A stretch of DNA of 17,535 nt, from assembly GCA_017882065.1 (NCBI GenBank), contig JADGQD010000017.1, forward strand, positions 1 to 17,535. Reading direction: 5' to 3'. Each line of letters begins with the position of its first letter. The stretch's first letter is position 1. Under the pieces are notes generated by a model that did no database searches, was not told the DNA's origin, and saw only the letters and a list, made by a program, of their open reading frames with translations. The position numbers and the translations under genes were made by a program. The DNA comes from Anaerolineales bacterium (GTDB lineage: Bacteria > Chloroflexota > Anaerolineae > Anaerolineales > Villigracilaceae). Shown one piece after another: positions 7,502 to 15,212 of the stretch.

Positions 7502-9235
7502 CTATTCCTGAACCCCCGCCAATAAGGGCAGTCCAGTCGGCTTGACATCTTTCAGATTAAGTTGCAAATATGACCGTCCATTGAATTCGTTGGATTCGAA
7601 GGTATACAACACATCCACCCGTAGCGGCAGTTCGGACCGGAGATGACCGAGACGGAAACCAATCGCGTCGAAAGTGACGCGGCCATCGGTAACCACCAGC
7701 TTTAAGTGTTTACTTTCCGCCCCGACCGTACGCGAATTGGTGATACGCACATCCCTGCTGACAAAAACCGCTTCCGGATTGCCATAACCAGTCGGCTGGA
7801 GATATTCCAGGTGTTTGAGCAACTCCGGCTTCAGATCCGAAAGCGGGACCTCGGTATCTGCGGTCAATGTTTGGCGCAAATCTCGATCTCTCAGCTGTTC
7901 CATCGCCAGAGATTTCAGTCGTGCCTTGAGAGCTTCCAGGTTCTCGTTGCGGACTGTGAATCCCGCTGCGGCGGCATGTCCGCCATGACGGATCAGTAAA
8001 TCCTTGCACTGATCAAGGGCTTTGGTGATATGGAATTCCGGGATGGAACGACATGAACAGCGCGTGGTCTCGGCAGAAATCTGACCAACCACGGCTGGAC
8101 GGTAATAGGTCTCGACCAGGCGCGCCGCAGCCAGACCAACAACACCGGCATTGAAATCAGGGTGGACGGCAAAAAACAAATCCGCTGTCGGATCGTCGGC
8201 CAGGGCTATCGCCTCGGCTTCCGCTTGAATCTTGCGGGTGATCTCCTGTCGCTGATGGTTTTGAACATTCAGTTGCTGCGCCAGGTCACCGGCAATCTTG
8301 ACATCCGTGGTGGTCAGTAAATCAAATGCCGCCAGCGCTGATTCCAGCCGCCCGGCCGCGTTTAGGCGCGGTCCAAGTGTGAAACCGATGCTCGTTGCTG
8401 TGATGCGGGACAGCGGCAGATCCGACACTGCCGCAAGAGAGAATAATCCCTGTCGCTTTGTCTCGCATAGTTTTTGCAGTCCCTTGCGGACTAGAATCCG
8501 GTTCTCGCCCACTAATGGAGCCAGGTCGGCAACCGTTCCCAACGCAACCAGGTCAAGCAGATCATCTGCTTGAAACCCTTCTTCAGGTGTCCCTATAGAA
8601 TCCAAAAGAGCCTGCACGATCTTATAAGCCACCCCCACTCCAGCCAAATCCTTATCAGGATATAAATCGCCAACCTGTTTGGGATTGATAACGGCAAAAG
8701 CCAGGGGTAGGTCGCCCTCCGCTGGCTGGTGGTGGTCGGAGATGATCAGGTCAAGACCGATAGCCCGGGCGTGAGAGGTCTCGTCGGGCGAACGGATACC
8801 GCAGTCCACGCTGATGACCAGCTTAACGCCGTCTGCCTGAAGAGCAGAGAGCGCCTCTTTGTTCAAACCGTAGCCTTCGTCGAAACGGTTGGGGATGTAG
8901 CCGCGTACATTCCCGCCCAAGGCACGCAGAGCCTGCACGAGTAATGCTGTGGCGGTGACCCCATCTACATCGTAATCGCCATAGATGGCAATTGGCTCAT
9001 TATGATCGAGAGCATAACGCACACGTTCCACAGTAGTCATGATGCCGGTCATCTGGAACGGTGAAGGGTCGAAATTCGCTTCAGCGCGCAGGTAGGCCCG
9101 CGCGGTCGCGTCCGTGGCATAACCACGGTTAAACAATACCTGCCGCATGATCGGCGAAAAAGCAGCCAAGGCTTCATTCGCCTGCGGCGTGACAGTAGCA
9201 GAAACAAGCCAGCGTTTTCCTAGGTTTAATCCCAT
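7502..9235 (-). CDS. recJ: single-stranded-DNA-specific 5'-3' exonuclease RecJ
   Basis: RecJ degrades single-stranded DNA from the 5' end in recombinational and mismatch repair and uses metal ions bound by DHH-superfamily motifs. The product has 577 residues, a normal RecJ size. Visible are GDYDVDG (86-92), SVDCG (D134), SDHH (D157, H158, H159), DLAGVGVAYK, LGTVADLAPL, the LNAAGR segment, and the DHHA1 glycine motif GGHAAAAGF, followed by the OB-like C-terminal domain. I chose ATG 9235 because MGLNLGKRW matches the usual RecJ beginning. A TTG at 9256 would add seven residues. The gene lies 44 bases after sufS on the same strand and is probably cotranscribed with it. This association is unexpected, because RecJ carries no iron-sulfur cluster. 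Confidence 0.95.
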   Translation of the reverse strand: MGLNLGKRWLVSATVTPQANEALAAFSPIMRQVLFNRGYATDATARAYLRAEANFDPSPFQMTGIMTTVERVRYALDHNEPIAIYGDYDVDGVTATALLVQALRALGGNVRGYIPNRFDEGYGLNKEALSALQADGVKLVISVDCGIRSPDETSHARAIGLDLIISDHHQPAEGDLPLAFAVINPKQVGDLYPDKDLAGVGVAYKIVQALLDSIGTPEEGFQADDLLDLVALGTVADLAPLVGENRILVRKGLQKLCETKRQGLFSLAAVSDLPLSRITATSIGFTLGPRLNAAGRLESALAAFDLLTTTDVKIAGDLAQQLNVQNHQRQEITRKIQAEAEAIALADDPTADLFFAVHPDFNAGVVGLAAARLVETYYRPAVVGQISAETTRCSCRSIPEFHITKALDQCKDLLIRHGGHAAAAGFTVRNENLEALKARLKSLAMEQLRDRDLRQTLTADTEVPLSDLKPELLKHLEYLQPTGYGNPEAVFVSRDVRITNSRTVGAESKHLKLVVTDGRVTFDAIGFRLGHLRSELPLRVDVLYTFESNEFNGRSYLQLNLKDVKPTGLPLLAGVQE

Positions 9236-9279
9236 TTGAGTAGTGTGTCCCGCCAATTCAGCGACCTGAACAACTCGGT

Positions 9280-10506
9280 CTAGTTGAATATCTTCTTGAC
9301 TTGATAGATTCCGGTCACCAGTTTATCCACTTCTTCCTTTACGCTGTAGATGTAAAAGCTGGCACGTGTGGTGGCAGTAATCCCAAACTTCTCATGCAGC
9401 GGCTGGGCGCAATGATGACCGGCGCGCACCGCCACACCATAGTGGTCCAGGATTTGGGCCACATCATGGGGATGGACGCCTTCCAATGTAAACGCGGCAA
9501 CGCCGCCCTTCTTTTCGGCAGCCGGACCCAGAACCCGCACGCCGGGGATTTCTTCCAGACGTTCCAACACGTAAGTGATCATCTCATGCTCGTGCGCTGC
9601 CACAGCGTCCATTCCAACCCCGGTCAGGTATCCCACCGCCGCGCCGAATCCAACCGCCTCGGCGATGGCCGGCGTCCCGGCCTCGAACTTATGCGGGATG
9701 TCATTCGGTGAAAACGAGCGCAGGTGGACGGTCTTGATCATGTCACCGCCGCCCAGGAATGGGGGCATGGCCTCGAGCAATTTGGCCTTCGCATACAGCG
9801 CACCGATGCCGGTCGGACCAAGCATCTTGTGCGCCGAAAAAGCCAGGAAATCCACATTGAGAGTCTGCACGTCCAATGGCAGATGTGGCACAGACTGCGC
9901 ACCGTCCACGAGAGCCAGTGCCCCAGCTTCGTGCGCCAAGTGGATCATCTCCGCCGCAGGATTAATCGTTCCCAGGACGTTGGACATACCGCTAAACGCG
10001 ACCAGTTTCGGGGTCCGCGCAAGAAGCGAGCGGTAAACATCCAGGTCAAGCAAACCTTCACCCGTCACCGGGATGAATTCCAGTTTTATGCCGCGTTCCG
10101 CTGCCAGTTGCAACCAGGGTACAAGATTGGAGTGGTGTTCCATTTCGGTCAGGATGACCACATCCCCGGATTTCAGGTTGGCACGCGCCCAGGTATATAC
10201 CACAAGATTGATGGACTCGGTCGCATTGCGAGTGAAGATAATCTCTCTCGACGACGAGGCATGAATGAAATCCGCCACCTGCTGACGGGCCTGTTCGTAC
10301 ATAGCTGTGGCTTCTTCAGCCAAAGTATGTACGCCGCGGTGGATATTGGCGTTGTTGTGGCGATAGAACTCGTCCATCGCCTGGAGTACGGCGAGGGGTT
10401 TTTGTGTAGTCGCCGTGGAGTCCAGATAGACGAGTGAAACGCCGGGTCGAACTTCGCGACCCAGGATGGGGAAATCCTTGCGAATGGTGTTGGTGTCGAG
10501 GGACAT
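9280..10506 (-). CDS. sufS: cysteine desulfurase SufS
   Basis: SufS is a PLP-dependent group II desulfurase that removes sulfur from cysteine, giving alanine and an enzyme persulfide for Fe-S cluster assembly. It has 408 residues, as usual. Seen are the N-terminal YLDSTATTQKP, the PLP aldimine lysine K227 in SAHKMLGPTG, and the active-site cysteine C366 in RAGHHCAQP, the signature that separates SufS from IscS. I chose ATG 10506 (MSLDTNTIRKDFP), 14 bases after the stop of the 98-residue gene. The open frame extends 32 codons further upstream, but that stretch overlaps the preceding gene and does not resemble the family. No sufE or sufU gene is present in the cluster, so the sulfur acceptor that usually activates SufS must be elsewhere or be replaced. 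Confidence 0.96.
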   Translation of the reverse strand: MSLDTNTIRKDFPILGREVRPGVSLVYLDSTATTQKPLAVLQAMDEFYRHNNANIHRGVHTLAEEATAMYEQARQQVADFIHASSSREIIFTRNATESINLVVYTWARANLKSGDVVILTEMEHHSNLVPWLQLAAERGIKLEFIPVTGEGLLDLDVYRSLLARTPKLVAFSGMSNVLGTINPAAEMIHLAHEAGALALVDGAQSVPHLPLDVQTLNVDFLAFSAHKMLGPTGIGALYAKAKLLEAMPPFLGGGDMIKTVHLRSFSPNDIPHKFEAGTPAIAEAVGFGAAVGYLTGVGMDAVAAHEHEMITYVLERLEEIPGVRVLGPAAEKKGGVAAFTLEGVHPHDVAQILDHYGVAVRAGHHCAQPLHEKFGITATTRASFYIYSVKEEVDKLVTGIYQVKKIFN

Positions 10507-10520
10507 ATTTGTCAACGATG

Positions 10521-10817
10521 TTAATATTCGAGAATTTCTTTGCTGCCGAGTTTTTTCTGCGTACCGGACGGGCGGATATGCTCCGATGTAATCGGATACC
10601 ATAGTATCTTGTCCGGAACCATCCAGCCGTCGGTCAGGTACACGTTAGAGCGGAATTGAACTGCGACCATTTTATTATCCACCTGAACGACTATGCCTTT
10701 CAGCCAGCCGCGCACGCGCTCGCTGCTCTTTTCGTGGTCGCAAAATACTTCCACAGTATCGCCTACTTCGAAACTGTGTTCTAAGCCGGGTGAACGCATA
10801 AATGCGAATTGTGCCAT
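10521..10817 (-). CDS. uncharacterised 98-residue protein in the suf cluster, SH3-like barrel suspected
   Basis: I do not recognise a named family. The start is firm: GGAGG lies 4 bases before ATG 10817, and a promoter lies upstream. The protein is soluble, without signal or membrane segments, and looks rich in beta strands: FEVGDTVEVFCD, GWLKGIVVQVD, KMVAVQF and WMVPDKILWYP. This pattern of short strands around a GD turn resembles SH3-like, Tudor-like or KOW-like small barrels. It has a single cysteine (C26) followed by Asp-His, and a basic C-terminus. It lies between sufD and sufS, 14 bases before sufS, where some bacteria carry sufU, but it is too short and cysteine-poor to be SufU. A role in sulfur transfer, in nucleic-acid binding or as a SufS partner is inference from position only. 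Confidence 0.8.
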   Translation of the reverse strand: MAQFAFMRSPGLEHSFEVGDTVEVFCDHEKSSERVRGWLKGIVVQVDNKMVAVQFRSNVYLTDGWMVPDKILWYPITSEHIRPSGTQKKLGSKEILEY

Positions 10818-10850
10818 CGGTCCTCCCCGAGAACCTTTCTTTTGTTTCTT

Positions 10851-10879
10851 ATTGTAGCTATGAGTACGATCGTTGGCAA
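10851..10879 (-). promoter_or_regulatory. internal suf-cluster promoter before the 98-residue gene, sufS and recJ
   Basis: On the minus strand a -35 TTGCCA (10874-10879) and a -10 TACAAT (10851-10856) are separated by exactly 17 bases, each matching five of six consensus bases. Transcription would start near 10844, leaving a leader of about 26 bases that contains GGAGG. It lies in the 74-base gap after sufD and would allow sufS and recJ expression independently of the main suf promoter. Confidence 0.6.
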
Positions 10880-10891
10880 GCACCTTGGCGG

Positions 10892-12232
10892 TCATTGGGT
10901 GGCCGTCTTTTCATGGATCGCCTGCTGGAAGCGGGCGCGTACACCTTCAAAGGGAATGCGTTGCATAATGGGGTCGAAGAATCCTTCCACGAGGAGCCGT
11001 TCGGCTTCCTTTTCAGGAATGCCGCGCGACTTAAGATAGAATAGGGGTTCCTGTTCAAGTTTGCCGACCGTCGCTCCGTGGGTACAGCGAACATCGTCGG
11101 CAAGAATTTCCAGTCCCGGGATGGAGTCAGCCCGCGCGTTCGAGCTGAGTACGAGATTGCGGTTGGCCTGGTAGCCATCCGCCTTTGCAGCACCAACGGC
11201 GACGTAAATCATGCCTTGCCAGACGGAGCGACTATGCCCTTTCAGAGCACCTTTGAAAAGCAGATCGCTGGTGGTGTGCGGAGCCAGGTGGTTCTGCTGG
11301 GTATCATGGTCGAGGTGCTGGAACCCGTCAGTGAAATAAAAACCGGACATGCGGCCGGTCGCGCCTTCCCCGACCAGGTTCAACTCTGAGAAGTTTTTCG
11401 TCAGGCGCGAGCCGATTGCTCCAAAAATCCAGTCAAGAGTGCCGTCGTGACCCACGCTGACGCGTTCGTGGGAAAAATTCCAGACGTGCCGTCCCCACGA
11501 CTGTAATTCGACAAATTGCATTGAAGCGTTATCACTGACCTTTATCTCAACGATTCCGGCATGGAGCGTCGACCCGTTTTCGTTCGGTGAGGCTGCCTCG
11601 TGAACATAGGTCACCGACGCGCCCTCATCCACCCAAACCAGGATATGCGAAAGATACGCCAAATCCACACCAGGGCCCCAAAGCAGGCTGTTCAGCGGCT
11701 GCTCAACGGTGATCCCTTTTGGAATGTAGAGTACCACACCGTTCTGGGCGAGCGCCCCGGCCAGCGCGGCAAATTTACCTTCTTCCGGACTGACGGTCTG
11801 CCCGGTCATCCTGGCTACCAGTTCCGGGTTTTCGCGTTCGGCGGTCTGCATGTCAGTAAAGATGATGCCTTTTTTAGTCAGCTCAGGGCTGAGGTAAGGT
11901 TTCGCACCGCCGGGCAAAAGGACAACTTGTCCACCAGGTTTGTCAGCAGTCAGCGGCTTGAGTAAGTCTGCCGGAACAGGTGCGAGCTCCCGGAACGCTC
12001 CTTCAGTGGGCAGGTGGACCGTATCGGCAGGTAATTCACGCAGATCTGTCCGCCGCCAGGCTTCCTCGGTCATGGTCGGCAGGGACAAGCGGTTGAATAT
12101 CTGCCAGGCTTTCTGCCGATAATCAGCCAGAACGCCTGAGGCTGGAACCATCCCGGCAGTGAAGACAAAGGTTTTTGCCGGGGTTCCGATACGGCGGGTG
12201 CGAGCGACAACGACTTTCGGTTTCTCTTCCAT
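10892..12232 (-). CDS. sufD: Fe-S cluster assembly scaffold subunit SufD
   Basis: SufD pairs with SufB and the ATPase SufC in the SufBC2D scaffold that builds Fe-S clusters. The product has 446 residues, within the family range. It carries the SufB/SufD core beta-helix pattern and the C-terminal signature RCTHGATVGKLEQEPLFYLKSRG, in which H385 corresponds to the conserved SufD histidine implicated in cluster assembly. The unique N-terminal helical region (WRRTDLREL) is also SufD-like. The ATG at 12232 follows the sufB stop by one base (TGACATG), so the two are translationally coupled and made in matched amounts. After sufD comes a 74-base gap with an internal promoter. Confidence 0.95.
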   Translation of the reverse strand: MEEKPKVVVARTRRIGTPAKTFVFTAGMVPASGVLADYRQKAWQIFNRLSLPTMTEEAWRRTDLRELPADTVHLPTEGAFRELAPVPADLLKPLTADKPGGQVVLLPGGAKPYLSPELTKKGIIFTDMQTAERENPELVARMTGQTVSPEEGKFAALAGALAQNGVVLYIPKGITVEQPLNSLLWGPGVDLAYLSHILVWVDEGASVTYVHEAASPNENGSTLHAGIVEIKVSDNASMQFVELQSWGRHVWNFSHERVSVGHDGTLDWIFGAIGSRLTKNFSELNLVGEGATGRMSGFYFTDGFQHLDHDTQQNHLAPHTTSDLLFKGALKGHSRSVWQGMIYVAVGAAKADGYQANRNLVLSSNARADSIPGLEILADDVRCTHGATVGKLEQEPLFYLKSRGIPEKEAERLLVEGFFDPIMQRIPFEGVRARFQQAIHEKTATQ

Positions 12233-12233
12233 G

Positions 12234-13640
12234 TCAACCCACCGAACCTTCCATTTGAATCTGAATAAGCCGGTTCATCTCGACGGCATATTCCATCGGT
12301 AATTCTTTCACCAGCGGCTCGATAAAGCCGGAGACAACCATCGTAGTGGCTTCTTCCTGGCTCATGCCGCGGCTCATCAAGTAGAACAACTGCTCCTCGC
12401 CCACTTTTGAGACGGAGGCCTCGTGCCCGATGTTGACATCACTCTCGTCAATTTCGATGTACGGATAGGTGTCCGAACGAGACTGCGGGTCAAGGATGAG
12501 CGCATCGCAAGTGGCGTTGGACCGGACACCGGTCGCACCCTTATACACCTTGAGAAGGCCGCGGTACGAGGAACGCCCGCCGCCTTTCGAGATGGACTTG
12601 GAAATAATTTTGCTGGTAGTATTCGGGGCAAAATGCACCATCTTCGATCCGGCATCCTGATGTTGACCAGGACCGGCAAATGCCATCGAAAGCATTTCGC
12701 CATGTGCGCCCGGTTCCATCAAATAACAGGATGGATATTTCATCGTGACCTTGGATCCGAGGTTGGCATCCACCCACTCGTGGGTGGCGTTTGCATATAC
12801 CTTGGCCCGTTGAGTCACCAGGTTGTAGACGTTGGTGGACCAATTCTGGATCGTGCTGTAGCGCGAGCGCGCGCCTTTCTTCACGATAATTTCGATAACA
12901 CCAGAATGGAATGAGTCAGTGGTGTATTGGGGAGCCGTGCAGCCCTCCACGTAATGTACCTGTGCGCCTTCATCTACGATGATGAGCGAGCGCTCGAACT
13001 GGCCGACGTTGGCTGTGTTCAGGCGGAAGTAGGCCTGCAGGGGCAGGTCCACCTTGACGCCTTTCGGCACGTAAACAAACGATCCACCCGACCAGACAGC
13101 CGAGTTGAGCGCGGCGAACTTGTTATCTTCAATCGGGATGACCGTGCTGAAGTATTCGCGGAACAGTTCCGGGTGCTGGCGCAAACCGTCTTCGATGGAA
13201 AGGAAAATAACGCCCTGTTTTTCAAGGTGCTCGAGGATGGAGTGATATACCATCTCGGATTCATATTGTGCACCCACCCCCGCCAGGAACTTACGCTCGG
13301 CTTCAGGGATTCCCAACTTGTCAAAGGTGTTCTTGATGGTATCCGGAACATCATCCCAGGAGTCTTTGGAGCCTTCGGTCGGTTTGACGTAATAGAAGAT
13401 ATTACCCAGGTCAAGGCCGGAAATGTCCGCGCCCCAGGTGGGCATGGGCCGCGCCAGGAAATGTGCGAACCCCTTCAAGCGGAAGTCGAGCATCCACTGC
13501 GGCTCGCCCTTCATGCGCGAGATATTTTCCACCACCTCCCTGCTCAAGCCTCTCTGCGACTTGAAAACGTAATTCTCCGCATCGTGGAACCCGTATTTAT
13601 ATTGTCCAATCCCTTCCAACATCTTGGATTCTTCACTCAT
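12234..13640 (-). CDS. sufB: Fe-S cluster assembly scaffold subunit SufB
   Basis: SufB is the scaffold subunit that receives sulfur and carries the nascent cluster in the SufBC2D complex. It has 468 residues. Diagnostic segments are WMLDFRLKG near the N-terminus, SWDDVPDTIKNTFDKLGIPE, GAQYESEMVYHS, NSAVWSGGSFVYVPKGVKV, VEGCTAPQY, and the C-terminal NIGHEASVSKVGEEQLFYLMSRG. C378 in TCDALIL aligns with the catalytic cysteine region of E. coli SufB. The ribosome site before ATG 13640 is weak (GTGGTG), and no other start fits the conserved N-terminus. It lies 30 bases after sufC and is coupled to sufD. Confidence 0.97.
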   Translation of the reverse strand: MSEESKMLEGIGQYKYGFHDAENYVFKSQRGLSREVVENISRMKGEPQWMLDFRLKGFAHFLARPMPTWGADISGLDLGNIFYYVKPTEGSKDSWDDVPDTIKNTFDKLGIPEAERKFLAGVGAQYESEMVYHSILEHLEKQGVIFLSIEDGLRQHPELFREYFSTVIPIEDNKFAALNSAVWSGGSFVYVPKGVKVDLPLQAYFRLNTANVGQFERSLIIVDEGAQVHYVEGCTAPQYTTDSFHSGVIEIIVKKGARSRYSTIQNWSTNVYNLVTQRAKVYANATHEWVDANLGSKVTMKYPSCYLMEPGAHGEMLSMAFAGPGQHQDAGSKMVHFAPNTTSKIISKSISKGGGRSSYRGLLKVYKGATGVRSNATCDALILDPQSRSDTYPYIEIDESDVNIGHEASVSKVGEEQLFYLMSRGMSQEEATTMVVSGFIEPLVKELPMEYAVEMNRLIQIQMEGSVG

Positions 13641-13670
13641 AGTGTTTCACCACAAATAAACACCGATAAA

Positions 13671-14444
13671 TCAGGCCGGGGTCTCTTCGTACTTTTCGCG
13701 CACCCAATCGTAACCGCGTTCTTCCAGTTGCAACGCCAAGTCCGGGCCGCCGGATTCGACGATCTTCCCGCCCAGCATGATATGGACGAACTGCGGCTTG
13801 ATGTAGTTAAGCAGCCTTTGATAATGCGTGATGATTAGCACGCCGAGTTCCGGTCCGGAGAGTGCGTTGACGCTCTCTGCAACGATGCGCAGCGCATCAA
13901 TGTCCAGACCTGAATCAGTCTCATCCAAAATCGCGATTTCCGGCTTGAGGGTTGCCATCTGCAAAATCTCAGCGCGCTTCTTCTCGCCACCGGAGAAACC
14001 ATCGTTCAGGTAACGCCCGGCGAAAGCTGAGTCCATCTTGAGCAGTTCCATCTTCTCTTTGAGCATTTTGCGGAACTCCAGGATGGGCATACCCTTATCT
14101 TCGTGATTGACCACGCGGCGGCGGGAATTGACCGCCGAACGCAGGAAATTCGCCACCGTCACGCCCGGGATGGCGACCGGGTACTGGAAAGCCAGGAACA
14201 ACCCCAGACGGGAACGTTCGTCAACGGCAAGTTCAAGGAGATTCTTACCCTTAAACCAGATTTCCCCACCCGTCACCGTGTAGGATGGGTGTCCCATCAG
14301 CGTGTACGCCAGCGTGGACTTGCCCGTCCCATTGGGCCCCATGATAGCATGGATTTCGCCCTGCTTTAATGTCAGGTCAACACCATTGAGGATTTCCTTT
14401 TGCTCGATGCTGACGTGAAGGTTTTTGATAACTAATTCTGACAT
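13671..14444 (-). CDS. sufC: Fe-S cluster assembly ATPase SufC
   Basis: SufC is the soluble ABC-type ATPase that drives conformational change in the SufB-SufD scaffold. It has 257 residues with Walker A GPNGTGKS (36-43), Q-loop Q87, the SufC-type signature DGFSGGEKKR (SGGEK at 151-155), Walker B AILDETDSGLD (about 171-181) and switch histidine H207. The E-T-D-S-G-L-D version of Walker B is specific to SufC. AGGAG lies 7 bases before ATG 14444. It is the first gene of the minus-strand operon, read from a near-perfect sigma-70-type promoter and divergent from sufR. Confidence 0.97.
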   Translation of the reverse strand: MSELVIKNLHVSIEQKEILNGVDLTLKQGEIHAIMGPNGTGKSTLAYTLMGHPSYTVTGGEIWFKGKNLLELAVDERSRLGLFLAFQYPVAIPGVTVANFLRSAVNSRRRVVNHEDKGMPILEFRKMLKEKMELLKMDSAFAGRYLNDGFSGGEKKRAEILQMATLKPEIAILDETDSGLDIDALRIVAESVNALSGPELGVLIITHYQRLLNYIKPQFVHIMLGGKIVESGGPDLALQLEERGYDWVREKYEETPA

Positions 14445-14482
14445 GAAAGACTCCTGATACGATCCTTTACAATGACTTCGGG

Positions 14483-14511
14483 ATTATAGCACTCCGAAAT
14501 GGATATGTCAA
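14483..14511 (-). promoter_or_regulatory. main sufCBD promoter
   Basis: On the minus strand, TTGACA (14506-14511) and TATAAT (14483-14488) are separated by exactly 17 bases, and TGC precedes the -10. All twelve core bases match consensus. Such a strong promoter for an Fe-S operon makes sense only if it is repressed, which fits the divergent sufR. Confidence 0.85.
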
Positions 14512-14541
14512 TATTTATATTAATTATCTAGTATATTGACA
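14506..14541. repeat. 9-bp inverted repeat joining both divergent -35 boxes, candidate SufR operator
   Basis: TGTCAATAT (14506-14514) and ATATTGACA (14533-14541) are exact reverse complements with an 18-base AT-rich centre. Six of the nine bases are the two opposed -35 boxes, and the extra three (TAT/ATA) extend the symmetry. A dimeric winged-helix repressor bound here would cover both promoters. Part of the symmetry is forced by the promoters, so the operator role is an inference. Confidence 0.45.
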
Positions 14542-14564
14542 AGACGAAACAGGACTGTTATACT
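14536..14564 (+). promoter_or_regulatory. sufR promoter
   Basis: TTGACA (14536-14541) and TATACT (14559-14564) are separated by 17 bases on the plus strand. The transcript would start near 14571, leaving a leader of about 18 bases with GAGG at 14580-14583. Its -35 box faces that of the sufC promoter with 24 bases between them. Confidence 0.8.
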
Positions 14565-14588
14565 TTTATTCAGCCAAACGAGGTAATG

Positions 14589-15212
14589 ATGAATAGCACA
14601 CGCGATCGAATCTTACAAACCCTCCTGCGCCAGCCGCGCACAACCATCAACGCTCTAGCCGAGGCGGTTGGGATTAACCCTATCTCGGTGCGCCACCATC
14701 TGACTAATTTACAGGTCGAGGGTCTGGTTAGTAACGAAGAAGAACGTCATGGGGTCGGGCGGCCGCGTCTGGTCTATTTCCTCACCGAGGCCGGCACCGA
14801 GCGCTTCCCCACTCGTTACCTGCGCCTCACCTCGCGCCTGCTTGACCAGTTGAAATCTACCATGCCGGAGCCGATGGTCGGCAAGCTGTTCTCGCAAATG
14901 GCAAGCGATATGGCCAAAGATTACACCGACCAGATGAAGGGACTGAGCATGGAAGAACGGCTCGACCTGACCAAAATCCTGCTGGCTGAAGAAGGCTTTA
15001 CTGTGGAGTGGGAAAAAGCCGGCAACCAATATCAAATTCACGAGATTACCTGCCCTTATTTGCGCATTGGCCAGAGTCACCCCGAAGTATGTACCGTTGA
15101 TCAGACACTCATCTCCAAGATGCTGGCCGTCCCAGCAGAGAAAGTCCAGTGCATCCTGAGCGGCGACGCACATTGCACCTATGTCGTCCAGGCGGAGGCG
15201 ATGACAAAATGA
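14589..15212 (+). CDS. sufR: SufR-type Fe-S sensing transcriptional repressor of the suf operon
   Basis: SufR proteins are winged-helix repressors that bind an Fe-S cluster and lose or change DNA binding when it is damaged. Residues about 4-75 form the helix-turn-helix and wing (TINALAEAVGINPISVRHHL, then GRPRLVYFLTEAG). The C-terminal part carries four cysteines, C155, C168, C188 and C196, in the SufR pattern CPY...HPEVC...VQC...GDAHC, which should ligate the cluster. Length is 207 residues from ATG 14589, which sits 5 bases after GAGG. An adjacent ATG at 14586 has only a 2-base spacing. The gene is divergent from sufC with facing promoters, so repression of suf and autoregulation are expected. 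Its last bases overlap the DUF59 gene (ATGA). Confidence 0.92.
   Translation: MNSTRDRILQTLLRQPRTTINALAEAVGINPISVRHHLTNLQVEGLVSNEEERHGVGRPRLVYFLTEAGTERFPTRYLRLTSRLLDQLKSTMPEPMVGKLFSQMASDMAKDYTDQMKGLSMEERLDLTKILLAEEGFTVEWEKAGNQYQIHEITCPYLRIGQSHPEVCTVDQTLISKMLAVPAEKVQCILSGDAHCTYVVQAEAMTK

Noticed and set aside
9724..10437. 237-codon open frame on the plus strand opposite sufS
   Set aside because: It is antisense to sufS, whose catalytic lysine and cysteine are intact, and its product is low in recognisable structure.
10507..10602. N-terminal extension of SufS by 32 codons
   Set aside because: It overlaps the preceding 98-residue gene, has no SufS similarity, and an ATG at 10506 gives the standard N-terminus.
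10818..10895. N-terminal extension of the 98-residue protein to 124 residues
   Set aside because: The extra stretch crosses the -10 box of the internal promoter, is lysine-rich without structure, and the GGAGG site sits just before ATG 10817.
12927..13838. 303-codon open frame on the plus strand opposite sufB and sufC
   Set aside because: It lies entirely antisense to two unmistakable suf genes, has no family resemblance or ribosome site, and is explained by the codon bias of the real genes.
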